The position numbers were made by a program, and so were the translations under genes. The notes beneath the pieces were generated by a model that did not search any database, was not told where the DNA came from, and saw nothing but the letters and a program-made list of their open reading frames with translations. Below, piece by piece: positions 43,953-53,024 of a stretch of DNA of 61,011 bases; within the stretch, counting starts at the first letter, position 1, and every line of letters starts with the position of its first letter. The DNA comes from Bacillus sp. (in: firmicutes) (GTDB lineage Bacteria > Bacillota > Bacilli > Bacillales > Cytobacillaceae), in NCBI GenBank assembly GCA_031177865.1, contig JAPSKD010000004.1, positions 1 through 61,011 on the forward strand, read 5' to 3'.

Positions 43953-44261
43953 GTGGAAGAAAAAATATTGAGGAAGCTTTTTCTTGGGTTCATCCAGATT
44001 CATATTTTACACCATGCAAAAGAACACCCTATTTTTGGAGCATGGATGCTCGAAGAACTTAGAGAGCATGGATATGTCATAAGTTCTGGAACACTCTACC
44101 CTATCCTCCACAGCATGGAGTCAGATGGCCTATTAGAAAAAGAAGAAAAAAATGTAGACGGAAAAATTAGAAAGTATTATACCACAACCGATAAAGGAAA
44201 TTCCGTTCTTATCGAAGCTCGAAATAAAGCTTATGAGCTTTTCAAAGAAATTAAGGATTAG
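43953..44261 (+). CDS. PadR family transcriptional regulator of chrA
   Basis: A 102-residue PadR winged-helix protein (HPIFGAWMLEELREHGYVIS, then SGTLYPILHSMESDGLLE). The likely start is GTG 43953 (TTGGTGGT upstream); the frame is open from 43938. It lies 15 bp before the chromate transporter gene in one operon, with a repeated palindrome in its promoter, so autorepression and control of chrA are likely. Chromate-linked PadR regulators are known in other bacteria; the signal here is not shown. Confidence 0.88.
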   Translation: MEEKILRKLFLGFIQIHILHHAKEHPIFGAWMLEELREHGYVISSGTLYPILHSMESDGLLEKEEKNVDGKIRKYYTTTDKGNSVLIEARNKAYELFKEIKD

Positions 44262-44276
44262 TCGAAGGGGGAAAAC

Positions 44277-45443
44277 ATGAAAAATTTACTTGAAATTCTA
44301 GTTGTATCAACTAGACTCGGTTTGACATCTTTTGGAGGACCTGTTGCACACTTAGGATATTTTCACGAAGAATATATCCGTCGCCGTAAATGGATGGATG
44401 AAAAAACCTATGCAGATTTAGTTGCTTTGTGTCAGTTTTTACCTGGACCTGCTAGTAGCCAAGTCGGAATTGGTATTGGTGTGATGCGTGCAGGAGTACT
44501 CGGGGGAATTGTTTCATTCCTAGGGTTCACTCTTCCATCTGTCATTGCACTCATTCTTTTTGCAGTAATCCTACAAGGGTTGGATATCGGAACTGCTGGC
44601 TGGATTCATGGATTAAAATTGGTGGCCGTAGCCGTTGTGGCACATGCAATTCTTGGAATGGCACAAAAACTTACTCCAGATTTAAAGAGAAAATCACTTG
44701 CACTTTTTGCTTTAGTTGGAACTTTACTGTGGCAGACTGCCTTTACACAGGTAGGCGTTATTCTCATTGCAGCCATCTTAGGATTTATATTATTTAAAAA
44801 TCAAACAGACAGTGAGACTACCAATTTACAGTTCCCAATATCTCGTAAATTCGCAACTTTCTGTTTGACGTTGTTTTTCGGTTTGCTCATTCTTTTACCA
44901 ATTTTAAGAGAAGTAACTTCCTTGGAATGGATTGCAATGTTTGATAGCTTTTACCGATCAGGTTCGCTTGTTTTTGGTGGCGGGCATGTTGTATTACCGC
45001 TGTTAGAACGTGAATTTGTCCCAACAGGATGGTTAAGCGAAGAAGCATTCCTTGCTGGGTATGGAGCAGCACAAGCAGTTCCTGGACCACTGTTCACATT
45101 TGCTGCCTATCTTGGTGCTGTGATAAATGGATGGCAAGGTGGACTACTTGCAACGGTGGCTATTTTTCTGCCAGCTTTTCTACTCATTTTAGGAACATTA
45201 CCGTTCTGGGATTCTTTACGCCGCAATCCTAAAATTAAAGGTGCACTAATGGGGGTTAACGCAGCAGTGGTTGGAGTATTGATTTCTGCCTTCTATCACC
45301 CAATTTGGACCAGCACGGTGTATGCACCAATCGATTTTGCATTCGCAGCCATTTTGTTCAGCATGCTCGTCTATTGGAAACTACCACCTTGGATTGTTGT
45401 GGTAACAGGTGCGATCGGCGGTGCGATTATTAGTTTGTTTTAG
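44277..45443 (+). CDS. chrA: chromate transporter ChrA
   Basis: A 388-residue CHR-family protein with two homologous halves. RLGLTSFGGPVAHLGYFHEEYIRRRKW and LCQFLPGPASSQVGI open the first half; YRSGSLVFGGGHVVLPLLEREFV and GAAQAVPGPLFTFAAYLGA open the second. It exports chromate (and possibly sulfate) from the cytoplasm. RBS GAAGGGGGA. Second gene after padR; a terminator follows. Confidence 0.93.
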   Translation: MKNLLEILVVSTRLGLTSFGGPVAHLGYFHEEYIRRRKWMDEKTYADLVALCQFLPGPASSQVGIGIGVMRAGVLGGIVSFLGFTLPSVIALILFAVILQGLDIGTAGWIHGLKLVAVAVVAHAILGMAQKLTPDLKRKSLALFALVGTLLWQTAFTQVGVILIAAILGFILFKNQTDSETTNLQFPISRKFATFCLTLFFGLLILLPILREVTSLEWIAMFDSFYRSGSLVFGGGHVVLPLLEREFVPTGWLSEEAFLAGYGAAQAVPGPLFTFAAYLGAVINGWQGGLLATVAIFLPAFLLILGTLPFWDSLRRNPKIKGALMGVNAAVVGVLISAFYHPIWTSTVYAPIDFAFAAILFSMLVYWKLPPWIVVVTGAIGGAIISLF

Positions 45444-45468
45444 ACTACCAATTTGGTAGTCTTTTTTT
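45442..45468 (+). terminator. rho-independent terminator after chrA
   Basis: AGACTACCA pairs with TGGTAGTCT, followed by T7. Confidence 0.88.
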
Positions 45469-45503
45469 AATCTTACATTCGGCTTGTAAAAAATCAGCTT
45501 CAC

Positions 45504-46247
45504 CTATTCCTCCTCATCCTCTCTAAACAACTCGTCCAAATACCGTTCTCTCCGACTCAAAAATCCCATTGTGATCTGATAATGTTCGGTTTCTTCATAT
45601 TCAATCTGCTCAATTGGTAATGCATCAAAATTATAAATCTGGGCCCCCGGATATCCCAGTAATATCGGTGAATGAGTTGCAATTATGAATTGTGCATCTC
45701 CACCTTTTGCTAGATCATGAATTACTCGTAAAAAGGCAAGCTGCCGCGCTGGAGAAAAAGCCGCCTCAGGCTCATCCAAAAGATAAATACTTTGATCACC
45801 AAACCGATTCAAAAATAACGACAAGAACGACTCACCATGGGATTGCTCATGCAACGACTTTCCCCCATATCCTTCATAGTTAAAAGTAGGATCCTCCTCG
45901 GCCAATTGGTCCAAATAAGAGGCAAAATGAAAAAAGCTTTCTGCGCGTAAAAAGAAGCCCTGATTGATTTTTGGCATCCATGAGAGTCGAATAGACTCAC
46001 TTAATATTGGGGTCACATCTTCAAAATTATAGGAATTGTTTCTTCCCCCTCTCCCACTATTAAACCCACACTGGTGGGCAATTGCCTCAAGCAAAGTGGA
46101 CTTTCCCGACCCATTTTCACCTACAAAAAACGTAACAGGTTCATAAAAATTAAGTTGTTCAAGACCCCTAATACTTGGTATCGAATAAGGATATTCCCGC
46201 TCATTATGTATTTTTTCAGGTATTAATTTTACACTCCTTAAAAACAA
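45504..46247 (-). CDS. AAA family ATPase (COG3910-like)
   Basis: 247 residues with an ABC/SMC-like ATPase core. Walker A is FVGENGSGKSTLLEA (about 40-54), a loop with a GESFLSLFLNRF signature-like segment follows, then Walker B IYLLDEPEAAFS and the switch His in ATHSPIL. TTG 46247 is chosen: AGGTGAG lies seven bases upstream and the result (MFLRSVKL) resembles family starts; the frame is open to 46274. It is a cytoplasmic ATPase with no assigned role. Single gene. Confidence 0.83.
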   Translation of the reverse strand: MFLRSVKLIPEKIHNEREYPYSIPSIRGLEQLNFYEPVTFFVGENGSGKSTLLEAIAHQCGFNSGRGGRNNSYNFEDVTPILSESIRLSWMPKINQGFFLRAESFFHFASYLDQLAEEDPTFNYEGYGGKSLHEQSHGESFLSLFLNRFGDQSIYLLDEPEAAFSPARQLAFLRVIHDLAKGGDAQFIIATHSPILLGYPGAQIYNFDALPIEQIEYEETEHYQITMGFLSRRERYLDELFREDEEE

Positions 46248-46393
46248 ATCAACACACTCACCTAATACAACCATTTTAACACTTGAGCTTTATTATTCCA
46301 CCCATTTCAAATCAAATTGGATGGTTCTCTCTTGATAATATCTTTCATACATGATAAGATTCAAAAAATTTATCTTTTTTGGGAGGCCTGAAA

Positions 46394-46915
46394 ATGAGAT
46401 ATGTTACGTTAACGGAAGTTTATAATCATAGAATTGCTCAAAAATACTTGTCTCGTTCTGGGAAGGCTCACGCCATTGCTTGTGCTTACCATGCATTCAA
46501 AATGGCCAAGCAGCAAAATGTTTCTGTCGATCTTGCTACAAAGGCAGCTTTGCTACATGATATGGGGCATTATACATGGTATAAGAATGGAAAATGGGAT
46601 TATAGCATGTACAAGGAAAATGACATTCATGCCATTAAAGGGGCAGAACGTGCTCATAAATTATTGATTCGATTAGGTGAAAATCCGAAATATGCCAAAG
46701 AAATTGCTTATGCGATACTATTCCACACGGACTCATATATCGAAGAAGGTTTTATCAAGCGTACGCCACTCCAAGCCATCACAAAGCTTGCAGATGAACT
46801 GGATGAAGAAGAAGGTGGTCTTCACCACTATCGTGAAATTGATGAGGACAAAGCGAAGAAAATGATAGAGAGATTAGATGCCTTAGTTGAAGAAGAAATG
46901 GACAAACACCAATAA
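46394..46915 (+). CDS. HD domain protein (YqeK-like)
   Basis: 173 residues with an HD phosphohydrolase domain: HAIACAYHAFKMAKQ, LLHDMGHY (metal His-Asp), a further His in HAIKGAE, and AILFHTD. It resembles YqeK, a nucleotide (Ap4A) hydrolase, but the C-terminal part differs, so the substrate is open. ATG 46394 has GGGAGG upstream. It is convergent with the aminopeptidase gene. Confidence 0.82.
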   Translation: MRYVTLTEVYNHRIAQKYLSRSGKAHAIACAYHAFKMAKQQNVSVDLATKAALLHDMGHYTWYKNGKWDYSMYKENDIHAIKGAERAHKLLIRLGENPKYAKEIAYAILFHTDSYIEEGFIKRTPLQAITKLADELDEEEGGLHHYREIDEDKAKKMIERLDALVEEEMDKHQ

Positions 46916-46928
46916 ATTTAATCCAAAT

Positions 46929-46970
46929 TAAAAAGCCCAAGAGAAAATGCTTATTCAGCTTTCTCCTGGA
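46929..46970 (-). terminator. terminator of the aminopeptidase gene
   Basis: CCCAAGAGAAAATGC pairs imperfectly with GCTTTCTCCTGG around TTATTCA; on the minus strand TTTTTAAT follows. Confidence 0.72.
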
Positions 46971-46983
46971 CCTCGTTACATTC

Positions 46984-48228
46984 TTAAATAGCCCAATCAC
47001 CTTTTCGGAAAATCGGAACAACTGTACCATCTTGTTTAATGCCGTCTATATCCATATCACTTGATCCAATCATAAAATCGACGTGAACTGTTGACACATT
47101 TAAGCCACTTTCTTTTAGTTCGTCTTCATTCATTTTCGTGCCGCCCTGAAGATTTGTAGGGTACGCCGCACCAATCGCAAGGTGATTTGACGCATTTTCA
47201 TCGAATAACGTATTAAAGAAAGTAATACCTGACTGAGAAATTGGTGATGGATCTGGTACTAATGCAACCTCTCCTAGACCTGTTCCACCCTCATTATCAA
47301 ATACGAGCTTCTTCATAATTTCGTCTCCCGTTTCTGCGGAGATATCGACGATTTTGCCATCTTTGAAATGAACTACAATACCTTCTATTAAGGTGCCTGC
47401 ATAGCTTAATGGTTTTGTGCTTCGAACTACACCGTCCATACGACGTGTATCTGGAGCCGTGTATACCTCTTCAGTAGGCATATTTGCGATAAATTCTTCT
47501 TCTTTTGGATTATAACTTCTAGCGCTTTCCCAAATATGGTTCTTGGGCAAACCAAGTTTTAAATCCGTACCTGGTGCTCGATAGTGCAATGCATCAAATT
47601 GAATTTCATTTAGTTTTGCTGCCTTTTCATTCAGGATTTTTGTATGCTCTTCCCATGCAGCAACAGGGTCCTCCTCATACACTCGGCAAGTTTTGAAAAT
47701 TTGATCCCAGAGTGCATCCACCTGCTCTTCAGTTGTTGCAAGGTCGGGGAATACTTTAGCCGCCCACCCTGCTCCAGCAGCTGCTGCAACTGTCCATTTT
47801 AAATCATTGTTTTGAGTCGCAACCCGTTGTACTTTGAATGCCTTCGCAGCTTTGTTTTGATAGGCAGAGATTTTAGCAGAATCAATCCCGCTTAGAAAAC
47901 CTGGATCACTTGAGACGATTGAAAGTCTGCATACCTTATGGTTGAGAACATGATCATCTGATTCTTGAATTTCGTATTCAGGAATATCAGTTAATACCTC
48001 TTCAGGCTGATGTAGATAATGTTCTTTTGTAATTTCATCGTCAGACCACTTTACAATAACCTTTTCAGCCCCTAATGCGTATGCTTCTCTTGTCACAAGG
48101 CGAGCAAGTGGAGCCTGATCAACCGTGATTGTCATCTTAACCCAATCACCTTTTTGCACATTAAGTCCGTTAGCTACTAAAAGCTTCGCATACTTTTTTA
48201 AGTTCCCCTCAAATTGTGGAAGAGCCAT
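46984..48228 (-). CDS. M29 family aminopeptidase (AmpS-like)
   Basis: A 414-residue thermophilic-type aminopeptidase of family M29. The N-terminal FEGNLKKYAKLLVANGLNVQKGDWV and the C-terminal metal-site regions NEGGTGLGEVALVP, ASNHLAIGAAYP and HVDFMIGSSDMDIDG match AmpS/AmpT. It is a cytoplasmic metal-dependent enzyme removing N-terminal residues from peptides. ATG 48228 follows GGGGGT. Single gene with a terminator. Confidence 0.92.
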   Translation of the reverse strand: MALPQFEGNLKKYAKLLVANGLNVQKGDWVKMTITVDQAPLARLVTREAYALGAEKVIVKWSDDEITKEHYLHQPEEVLTDIPEYEIQESDDHVLNHKVCRLSIVSSDPGFLSGIDSAKISAYQNKAAKAFKVQRVATQNNDLKWTVAAAAGAGWAAKVFPDLATTEEQVDALWDQIFKTCRVYEEDPVAAWEEHTKILNEKAAKLNEIQFDALHYRAPGTDLKLGLPKNHIWESARSYNPKEEEFIANMPTEEVYTAPDTRRMDGVVRSTKPLSYAGTLIEGIVVHFKDGKIVDISAETGDEIMKKLVFDNEGGTGLGEVALVPDPSPISQSGITFFNTLFDENASNHLAIGAAYPTNLQGGTKMNEDELKESGLNVSTVHVDFMIGSSDMDIDGIKQDGTVVPIFRKGDWAI

Positions 48229-48287
48229 CTTATAACCCCCAATAAATTATGTATATCATTATACTAGCATAACACAAATTAAAAATC

Positions 48288-48728
48288 CTAATGAATCAAA
48301 GAACCCCTAAGCGTAGAAATACCATTTTCCAAATATCCCTTCAAACAGGTGAGCATATACATCCACCCCTCTTTTTGACCTAATAGAATGTTTACGATTT
48401 CAGGGTCGTCGGTGTTAAAACCTGATTCTGTTACCTCTAATATTGTACTTCCATCTTGCTCTTCCGTAAGCAAAAAAGTCACCGTAGTTTCCTGCTCACC
48501 TTCCCCCCATTTGTACACAATTCTTTTATCTTGTTCTACCTCTACTACTTTAATTGTTAATTCTGCATTATATTCCTGATAAATCCATTTAATTTTCTTT
48601 CCTTCTTCCAATCGACCTGAACTATTAGAAAACCAATAGTTTCCGATTTTTTCCGGGTTTACTAAAGCTTCGAACACCTCACTTGTCGACTCGTCAAAAC
48701 GCATTTTTGATGTTATCTCAGAAATCAT
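48288..48728 (-). CDS. SRPBCC / AHSA1-like domain protein
   Basis: 146 residues with the helix-grip START-like fold typical of AHSA1/YndB-type proteins (TSKMRFDESTSEVFEALVNP, then GSTILEVTESGFN and GWMYMLTCLKGYLENG). Such proteins bind hydrophobic ligands or act as stress proteins; no ligand is known. ATG 48728 is used, with AAAGGTGAG upstream; the longer frame begins inside this site. Single gene. Confidence 0.83.
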   Translation of the reverse strand: MISEITSKMRFDESTSEVFEALVNPEKIGNYWFSNSSGRLEEGKKIKWIYQEYNAELTIKVVEVEQDKRIVYKWGEGEQETTVTFLLTEEQDGSTILEVTESGFNTDDPEIVNILLGQKEGWMYMLTCLKGYLENGISTLRGSLIH

Positions 48729-48820
48729 AGAACATCTCACCTTTCATAAAAATACCTCTGTAATTCATATTATATCCATACTATTTCCACAAAAAAATGC
48801 TCCACTCCTTTAATAAAGTT

Positions 48821-48850
48821 AAAAAAGAGCAAACCGATCATTGGTTTGCT
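48821..48850 (-). terminator. terminator of the ypmS-ypmR unit
   Basis: AGCAAACC / GGTTTGCT with a GATCATT loop and, on the minus strand, a T6 run. Confidence 0.8.
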
Positions 48851-48852
48851 TA

Positions 48853-49434
48853 CTAGTCTATTGGAACTTGCAACTTGAACCGTAACTCGTCCTTACTTAG
48901 ATCAAAGGTTTCGACTGCGACCTTCATATCGCTTTTCATTTTCATTTCGGACAAATAGACATAGATATCTTGTTTTTTCGAATCAATTTGAACCCATTCT
49001 GGAAGATTATAATAGTCGTTAATATACCTAAGTACAAAGGAAACAGGTAAGCTCACTTGGCCAACAGTAAAGGCCTCCTGTTGTAATCGTAAATCCCCAT
49101 TTTCAATTACCTCAGGCTTAAATGTCATAACCATGTCGATTTCTTTCCCAAATACAGTAATCGTTCCAAGGAGCATCACCCGCTCCGTTAACAAAACCTT
49201 ATACTTTAGAGGATTATCCTTTGCTTCTTTTTTCAAAAAGCTATTGATTACTCTCGTTAAGTCCTCTTTATTCGTTTCGACTGACAGATTTACATGATCT
49301 GTGGATACGACATTTTCCTTTGGAGCTACTTCTTTATTCGGTGCGATAAGCAACCCGAAAAAGATAAGTACAAACACGAGATTAAGCGCTAGCAGTGTGA
49401 GAAAAAGAAACTTCCATTTATTTTTTACCTTCAT
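48853..49434 (-). CDS. ypmS: YpmS family membrane-anchored protein
   Basis: 193 residues, with one N-terminal transmembrane anchor (about 8-30) and an extracellular DUF2140 domain (FGKEIDMVMTFKPEV, QEAFTVGQVSLPVSFVLRYI, VQIDSKKQDIYVYLS). This is YpmS; its role is not known, but it consistently follows ypmR, as here (24 bp). ATG 49434 follows AGGGGGTC. It is the second gene of the operon. Confidence 0.88.
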   Translation of the reverse strand: MKVKNKWKFLFLTLLALNLVFVLIFFGLLIAPNKEVAPKENVVSTDHVNLSVETNKEDLTRVINSFLKKEAKDNPLKYKVLLTERVMLLGTITVFGKEIDMVMTFKPEVIENGDLRLQQEAFTVGQVSLPVSFVLRYINDYYNLPEWVQIDSKKQDIYVYLSEMKMKSDMKVAVETFDLSKDELRFKLQVPID

Positions 49435-49458
49435 CAAAGACCCCCTCTACGAAGGAAA

Positions 49459-50256
49459 TCACTCTTTTATGATTGCTTCAAAAATCCTTTCACTCATTAC
49501 TTCATACCCTTTTGCGTTTGGATGAAACTCATCTTCTGATAAAAGATTATCACTCGTTTGACTAAAAACATCGTCTACGACTACAAATTTAGTATGATCA
49601 AATGTTGAAAGAATTCTTTCACTACCTTCGTTCCAATTGTCTACAATTGTATTAATTTCCGTAGAAAGGTCAATAAACCAACCAAACGGATTGTACAGCC
49701 CAACTAGTACGATTTCGGCTTCACTATTATGGTTTCTAATATTTTCGAGGACTTTTTGTAAACGAACCTCATATTTAGCCTGTTCTTTCTCAAACACATG
49801 TAATGATAAATCAAAAAGGTTCTCTTTCACAATTTTCATTATATCATTTCCACCTATGGTAATGATAATGATGTCAGCATCCGCAATCCCTTCTTGAACT
49901 TCCTCATTCTGCAATCGATTTAGAAGGTCAGTTGTTTTATGACCTTTCACACCAAAATTCTGGAGAGTAACCGATTTTACATCTTTTTCACTTAGAAGCT
50001 TTTCCTCCAGCAACGAAGTATAGCCCCCCTGCTTCGATTCATCACCGACACCCTTTGTTAATGAATCGCCAATTGATGCAATACGAAGTTCTCTAGGGAT
50101 AAAATCATCCGGAACTTCACTCTTTGGAGATAGACCTGTATCATGGTCGCTGGTGGCTGTACCTGTTGTTGTTGCAGCTATTCCACCTGAACAACCACTT
50201 AATAAAAAACTAGTAATAATAATGGCTAATAACGGTTTGTTCAACTTGCTCACCAC
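49459..50256 (-). CDS. ypmR: SGNH/GDSL hydrolase lipoprotein (YpmR)
   Basis: 265 residues. The signal peptide ends at the lipobox LLSGC (lipidated Cys22), followed by a short linker and an SGNH esterase domain: IASIGDSLTKGVGD (nucleophile Ser), IGGND and the Asp-His pair in DEFHPNAKGY. It is a surface-anchored esterase or lipase of unknown substrate. Starts are GTG at 50256 or 50253, or TTG 50244; GGTGAG overlaps the first two. It is followed by ypmS. Confidence 0.9.
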   Translation of the reverse strand: MVSKLNKPLLAIIITSFLLSGCSGGIAATTTGTATSDHDTGLSPKSEVPDDFIPRELRIASIGDSLTKGVGDESKQGGYTSLLEEKLLSEKDVKSVTLQNFGVKGHKTTDLLNRLQNEEVQEGIADADIIIITIGGNDIMKIVKENLFDLSLHVFEKEQAKYEVRLQKVLENIRNHNSEAEIVLVGLYNPFGWFIDLSTEINTIVDNWNEGSERILSTFDHTKFVVVDDVFSQTSDNLLSEDEFHPNAKGYEVMSERIFEAIIKE

Positions 50257-50404
50257 ATTTCTTTCCAGACTGTTGTCTACAAGTTTAGTATTATAGCATA
50301 CGTAAAAAAACCTTTAAGGATTCATGTTTCGTTGAAATATCTTCCATTCAAATTAATAATTCCATTCTTCATAAAAGTTTGACCGATCCATTAAATAGAT
50401 GATG

Positions 50405-50431
50405 AAAAAAGACGTCTAAATGGACGTCTTC
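50405..50431 (-). terminator. terminator of the ykoQ-like gene
   Basis: AAGACGTCTAAATGGACGTCTT: GACGTC arms around TAAATG, with T6 on the minus strand, just past the stop at 50433. Confidence 0.85.
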
Positions 50432-50432
50432 A

Positions 50433-51284
50433 CTACATTGCTTGTTGTTCCGCTGTATTTTTTGCTCCGAGCGTTAGCGTGTGAATGGTAATTTCAGGAT
50501 TGCTTCGGACGCGAATATTAACCCCTGTCTGACCTAATCCCTCGTTTATATAAAACGGTTTTCCATCATGTGTATGAAAACCTTTTATCATTTTCATTCT
50601 AACAAGTTTCCCCATTTTCACCAAGTGATATGGCCTAGGGTAACAAATTTGTCCACCATGAAAATGGCCTGATAAGAGATAATCAAAATGATACTCCTTC
50701 ATCTGCAAAACAAGATTTGGGTCATGAGTTAACACAAGATTATACCCCGCTTTTAATGATGAATAAGACTCTACTAGACTGCTCCGATTCGAACTAAAAT
50801 CATCAATCCCAATCAAATTCAAACGATGACCATGAATCAGAAGTGACTCATTTTCATTTTGAAACGTTCTCACCCCGTGTTCCTCTAACATCTGTTTAAG
50901 TTTTTCAAAGTTTTTCTTTCGTAAAAAATAGTCATGATTTCCAAACACAGCATAAATACCATGAGACGGTGCAATTTTATTTAATATGTTTAGATAAGGA
51001 GCGAGTTTTGGAATACTGCGTTGACGATCCAAGAAGTCACCAGTTATGGCTATTAGATCAATTTTTTCATGTTTCACACGTCGGTATAATTCATCAGGAG
51101 TAATCGATAGATTTTCAAGATGTAAGTCTGATAGGTGGAGAACATTGACTTGTGTTGGGTTCACATATTGTTGTTCTGGGTTTACAGATATTTTATTAAC
51201 AATCACTTTATATGTGTTTTTATTAGCTTTTCTAAGATAATAGAAAACGATTAAGATAGCGATAAGAGCGATAAAAATTTTCAC
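50433..51284 (-). CDS. metallophosphoesterase (YkoQ-like)
   Basis: 283 residues: one N-terminal membrane segment (about 2-16), then a calcineurin-like phosphoesterase with the motifs HLSDLHLEN, TGDFLD, FGNHDYF, LTHDP and SGHFHGGQ complete, so two metals can be bound. Members of this set (YkoQ, YpbG, YaeI) act on phospholipid-related or unknown phosphodiesters. It sits downstream of a YkoP-like gene, as in B. subtilis ykoP-ykoQ. ATG 51284 lies after AAGGTGG. A terminator follows. Confidence 0.88.
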   Translation of the reverse strand: MKIFIALIAILIVFYYLRKANKNTYKVIVNKISVNPEQQYVNPTQVNVLHLSDLHLENLSITPDELYRRVKHEKIDLIAITGDFLDRQRSIPKLAPYLNILNKIAPSHGIYAVFGNHDYFLRKKNFEKLKQMLEEHGVRTFQNENESLLIHGHRLNLIGIDDFSSNRSSLVESYSSLKAGYNLVLTHDPNLVLQMKEYHFDYLLSGHFHGGQICYPRPYHLVKMGKLVRMKMIKGFHTHDGKPFYINEGLGQTGVNIRVRSNPEITIHTLTLGAKNTAEQQAM

Positions 51285-51357
51285 AAAAAAACACCACCTT
51301 TTCTCCTTCCATTATAGATAATAGAATTTGAAAAAAGCAGTGGTAATGAATGGATAC

Positions 51358-51909
51358 CTATCGATACATCTTAAATAGGGTATTTTTAGACATAAATAAA
51401 TACATCGGATGTCTACGGATACTTTGCGCTGACATATTTGAAACTGCCATACCATACATGGGAAGAAATACAATTAATTTAAACCACAGATAGACTTTGT
51501 TCGATATCGCTACTGTTTCAAAGCCTAGTCGTTTGCTACCTTTGTTTAGTGCTGTAATACCAATAAGCCCTTTTATTTCATCCCTTTTTGGGTGATTTTG
51601 TAAATACCCGGCAACTCCAGGCAATGCTTGCTTTACTTGCTTATATATCATTCTAGCCTTTGAAGTTTCTCCCTGAAGTCCAATCAACTCCCTAAGTAAA
51701 ATCACATTATGTAAATGAATTTTTATTAATAAATCGTTTTTCTTAATTTCGGTCCCATCAGCAAGAACGCATGAACGTCCTTTATATTTTGTTACTTTAA
51801 CCCGCAAAATCTCCCTATCCTCTACATATGTAAGTCTTGTAAGTCCATAATAAATCGGATCAAGAATTGTCCAAATGGTAATCACGCACAACTTCATTTT
51901 TGCGAGCAT
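51358..51909 (-). CDS. YkoP-like protein, function unknown
   Basis: A 183-residue protein resembling YkoP (IWTILDPIYYGLTRLTYVE, then KNDLLIKIHLHNVILLREL, GIGYHNRTL-like region replaced here by LIGITALNKGSKRLGF). YkoP and YkoQ are neighbours in B. subtilis, next to polysaccharide-related genes. ATG 51909 has AGGGGATG upstream. The protein has one or two weakly hydrophobic segments and no catalytic motif I can name. Co-transcribed with the phosphoesterase. Confidence 0.65.
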   Translation of the reverse strand: MLAKMKLCVITIWTILDPIYYGLTRLTYVEDREILRVKVTKYKGRSCVLADGTEIKKNDLLIKIHLHNVILLRELIGLQGETSKARMIYKQVKQALPGVAGYLQNHPKRDEIKGLIGITALNKGSKRLGFETVAISNKVYLWFKLIVFLPMYGMAVSNMSAQSIRRHPMYLFMSKNTLFKMYR

Positions 51910-52052
51910 GGATGCATCCCCTTAACAATCATTTACAATTTCATTTTCTCTATTTTCGTTGAAAATTATTTTGGAAAAGTAAGGCAAGATAAAAGTAGGC
52001 CATTATTAAAAAACTAGGTACATACATTTATATTTGAAAGGAAGTCATTTAG

Positions 52053-52202
52053 ATGGATAAAGATAATGAAAAACAACAGGATTCAAAACAAGAATTTCCT
52101 GAACAAATCTCAAATGGCTGTATCACCTTCACCAGTCATGAGCTGTTCTGGAAAGAGTTAGAAACCATCGTTGTTGACGGCATCGAATCTGCAGAGGATT
52201 GA
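52053..52202 (+). CDS. 49-residue small protein
   Basis: A short ORF (MDKDNEKQQDSKQEFPEQIS, then NGCITFTSHELFWKELETIV, ending GIESAED) with AAAGGAAG upstream and a strong terminator 11 bp after the stop. Charged, soluble, with one Cys. The framing by a ribosome site and terminator argues that it is translated. I do not recognise a family; a small sporulation or stress protein is possible. Confidence 0.6.
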   Translation: MDKDNEKQQDSKQEFPEQISNGCITFTSHELFWKELETIVVDGIESAED

Positions 52203-52212
52203 GACGGTATAC

Positions 52213-52238
52213 AAAAAGGACTCCGAGGAGTCCTTTTT
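52213..52238. terminator. bidirectional terminator (small ORF / sco1)
   Basis: AAAAAGGACTCC pairs with GGAGTCCTTTTT around GA: a near-perfect palindrome serving both convergent genes. Confidence 0.92.
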
Positions 52239-52246
52239 CAATCAAA

Positions 52247-52819
52247 CTATTGTACTTTCTTAATGTCTGCGATAATTTCTTCATATGGAGTATCTGAAAC
52301 TCCATCATAATCCTTTAACACTGTTCCATTTTGGTCTACCAAATAGAACTTAGTCATATGCACAACCTGGTCTTCACCTTCTGGTTTTGCAACTAAGGCT
52401 GCAAAGCTGTCTTTTGCAAATACTGTCATTTCATCCAATGTATATCCAGTTAACAAATGCCAGTTAGATAAATCATCCGAATAGCCTTCTGCATATTCCT
52501 TCAGCATTTCAGGCGTATCGACTTCAGGGTCAACTGAAAAGGAAACAAATTCAACATCAAGCTCCTCTTCTTTAACCATGCCTTGAAGTTTTGCCATATG
52601 AGCAGTCATTGGTGGACAAACCGTATCACACTGTGTAAAGATCATATCTGCTATCCATACTTTTCCTTCTAAATCTTTAAGGCTAAAATCTTCGCCATTC
52701 TGATCTACATAGGAGAAATCGGAAACCTCATAATTCAACGGATTTGCAATACCACTATTTCCACACGCAGCCAAAATAAAAATAAGGGCGATCATAACAA
52801 AAAATTTTATTCTTTTCAC
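52247..52819 (-). CDS. ypmQ: Sco1/SenC family copper-chaperone lipoprotein (YpmQ)
   Basis: About 190 residues. The signal peptide ends in LAAC (lipidation Cys), followed by a thioredoxin-fold domain with the metal/redox motif TQCDTVCP (CxxxC) and the His ligand in VVHMTKFYLV. It assembles the CuA centre of cytochrome c oxidase. GTG 52819 is used (AGGTGA upstream); the frame is open to 52852. It corresponds to B. subtilis ypmQ, with ypmR and ypmS nearby but separated here by the ykoPQ-like pair and a small ORF. Confidence 0.9.
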   Translation of the reverse strand: MKRIKFFVMIALIFILAACGNSGIANPLNYEVSDFSYVDQNGEDFSLKDLEGKVWIADMIFTQCDTVCPPMTAHMAKLQGMVKEEELDVEFVSFSVDPEVDTPEMLKEYAEGYSDDLSNWHLLTGYTLDEMTVFAKDSFAALVAKPEGEDQVVHMTKFYLVDQNGTVLKDYDGVSDTPYEEIIADIKKVQ

Positions 52820-52976
52820 GTTTTCACCTACATTCGTCATTTTTCCATTCAATATCTCATTTTAAAGAATCTGTGACAAACTTACAACAAAATAGCTGTG
52901 AACAATTTTCGAACATATCAAACAGCTTGTCATCATAAAATGGACAAGGAGAGTGAGTTTTGGGAGGTTAACGGTT

Positions 52977-53024
52977 ATGAGATTTTATTTTAATGGTTGG
53001 AGAGGTTTTTATTCAAATGCCTAA
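52977..53024 (+). CDS. 15-residue leader peptide candidate
   Basis: A short ORF (MRFYFNGWRGFYSNA) with GGGAGG 11 bases upstream, ending with TAA 53022-53024, so its end overlaps the ATG of the yitT-like gene at 53017. Ribosomes terminating here could restart on the downstream start, whose own ribosome site is weak. It is aromatic-rich (five of 15). It could be chance. Confidence 0.4.
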   Translation: MRFYFNGWRGFYSNA

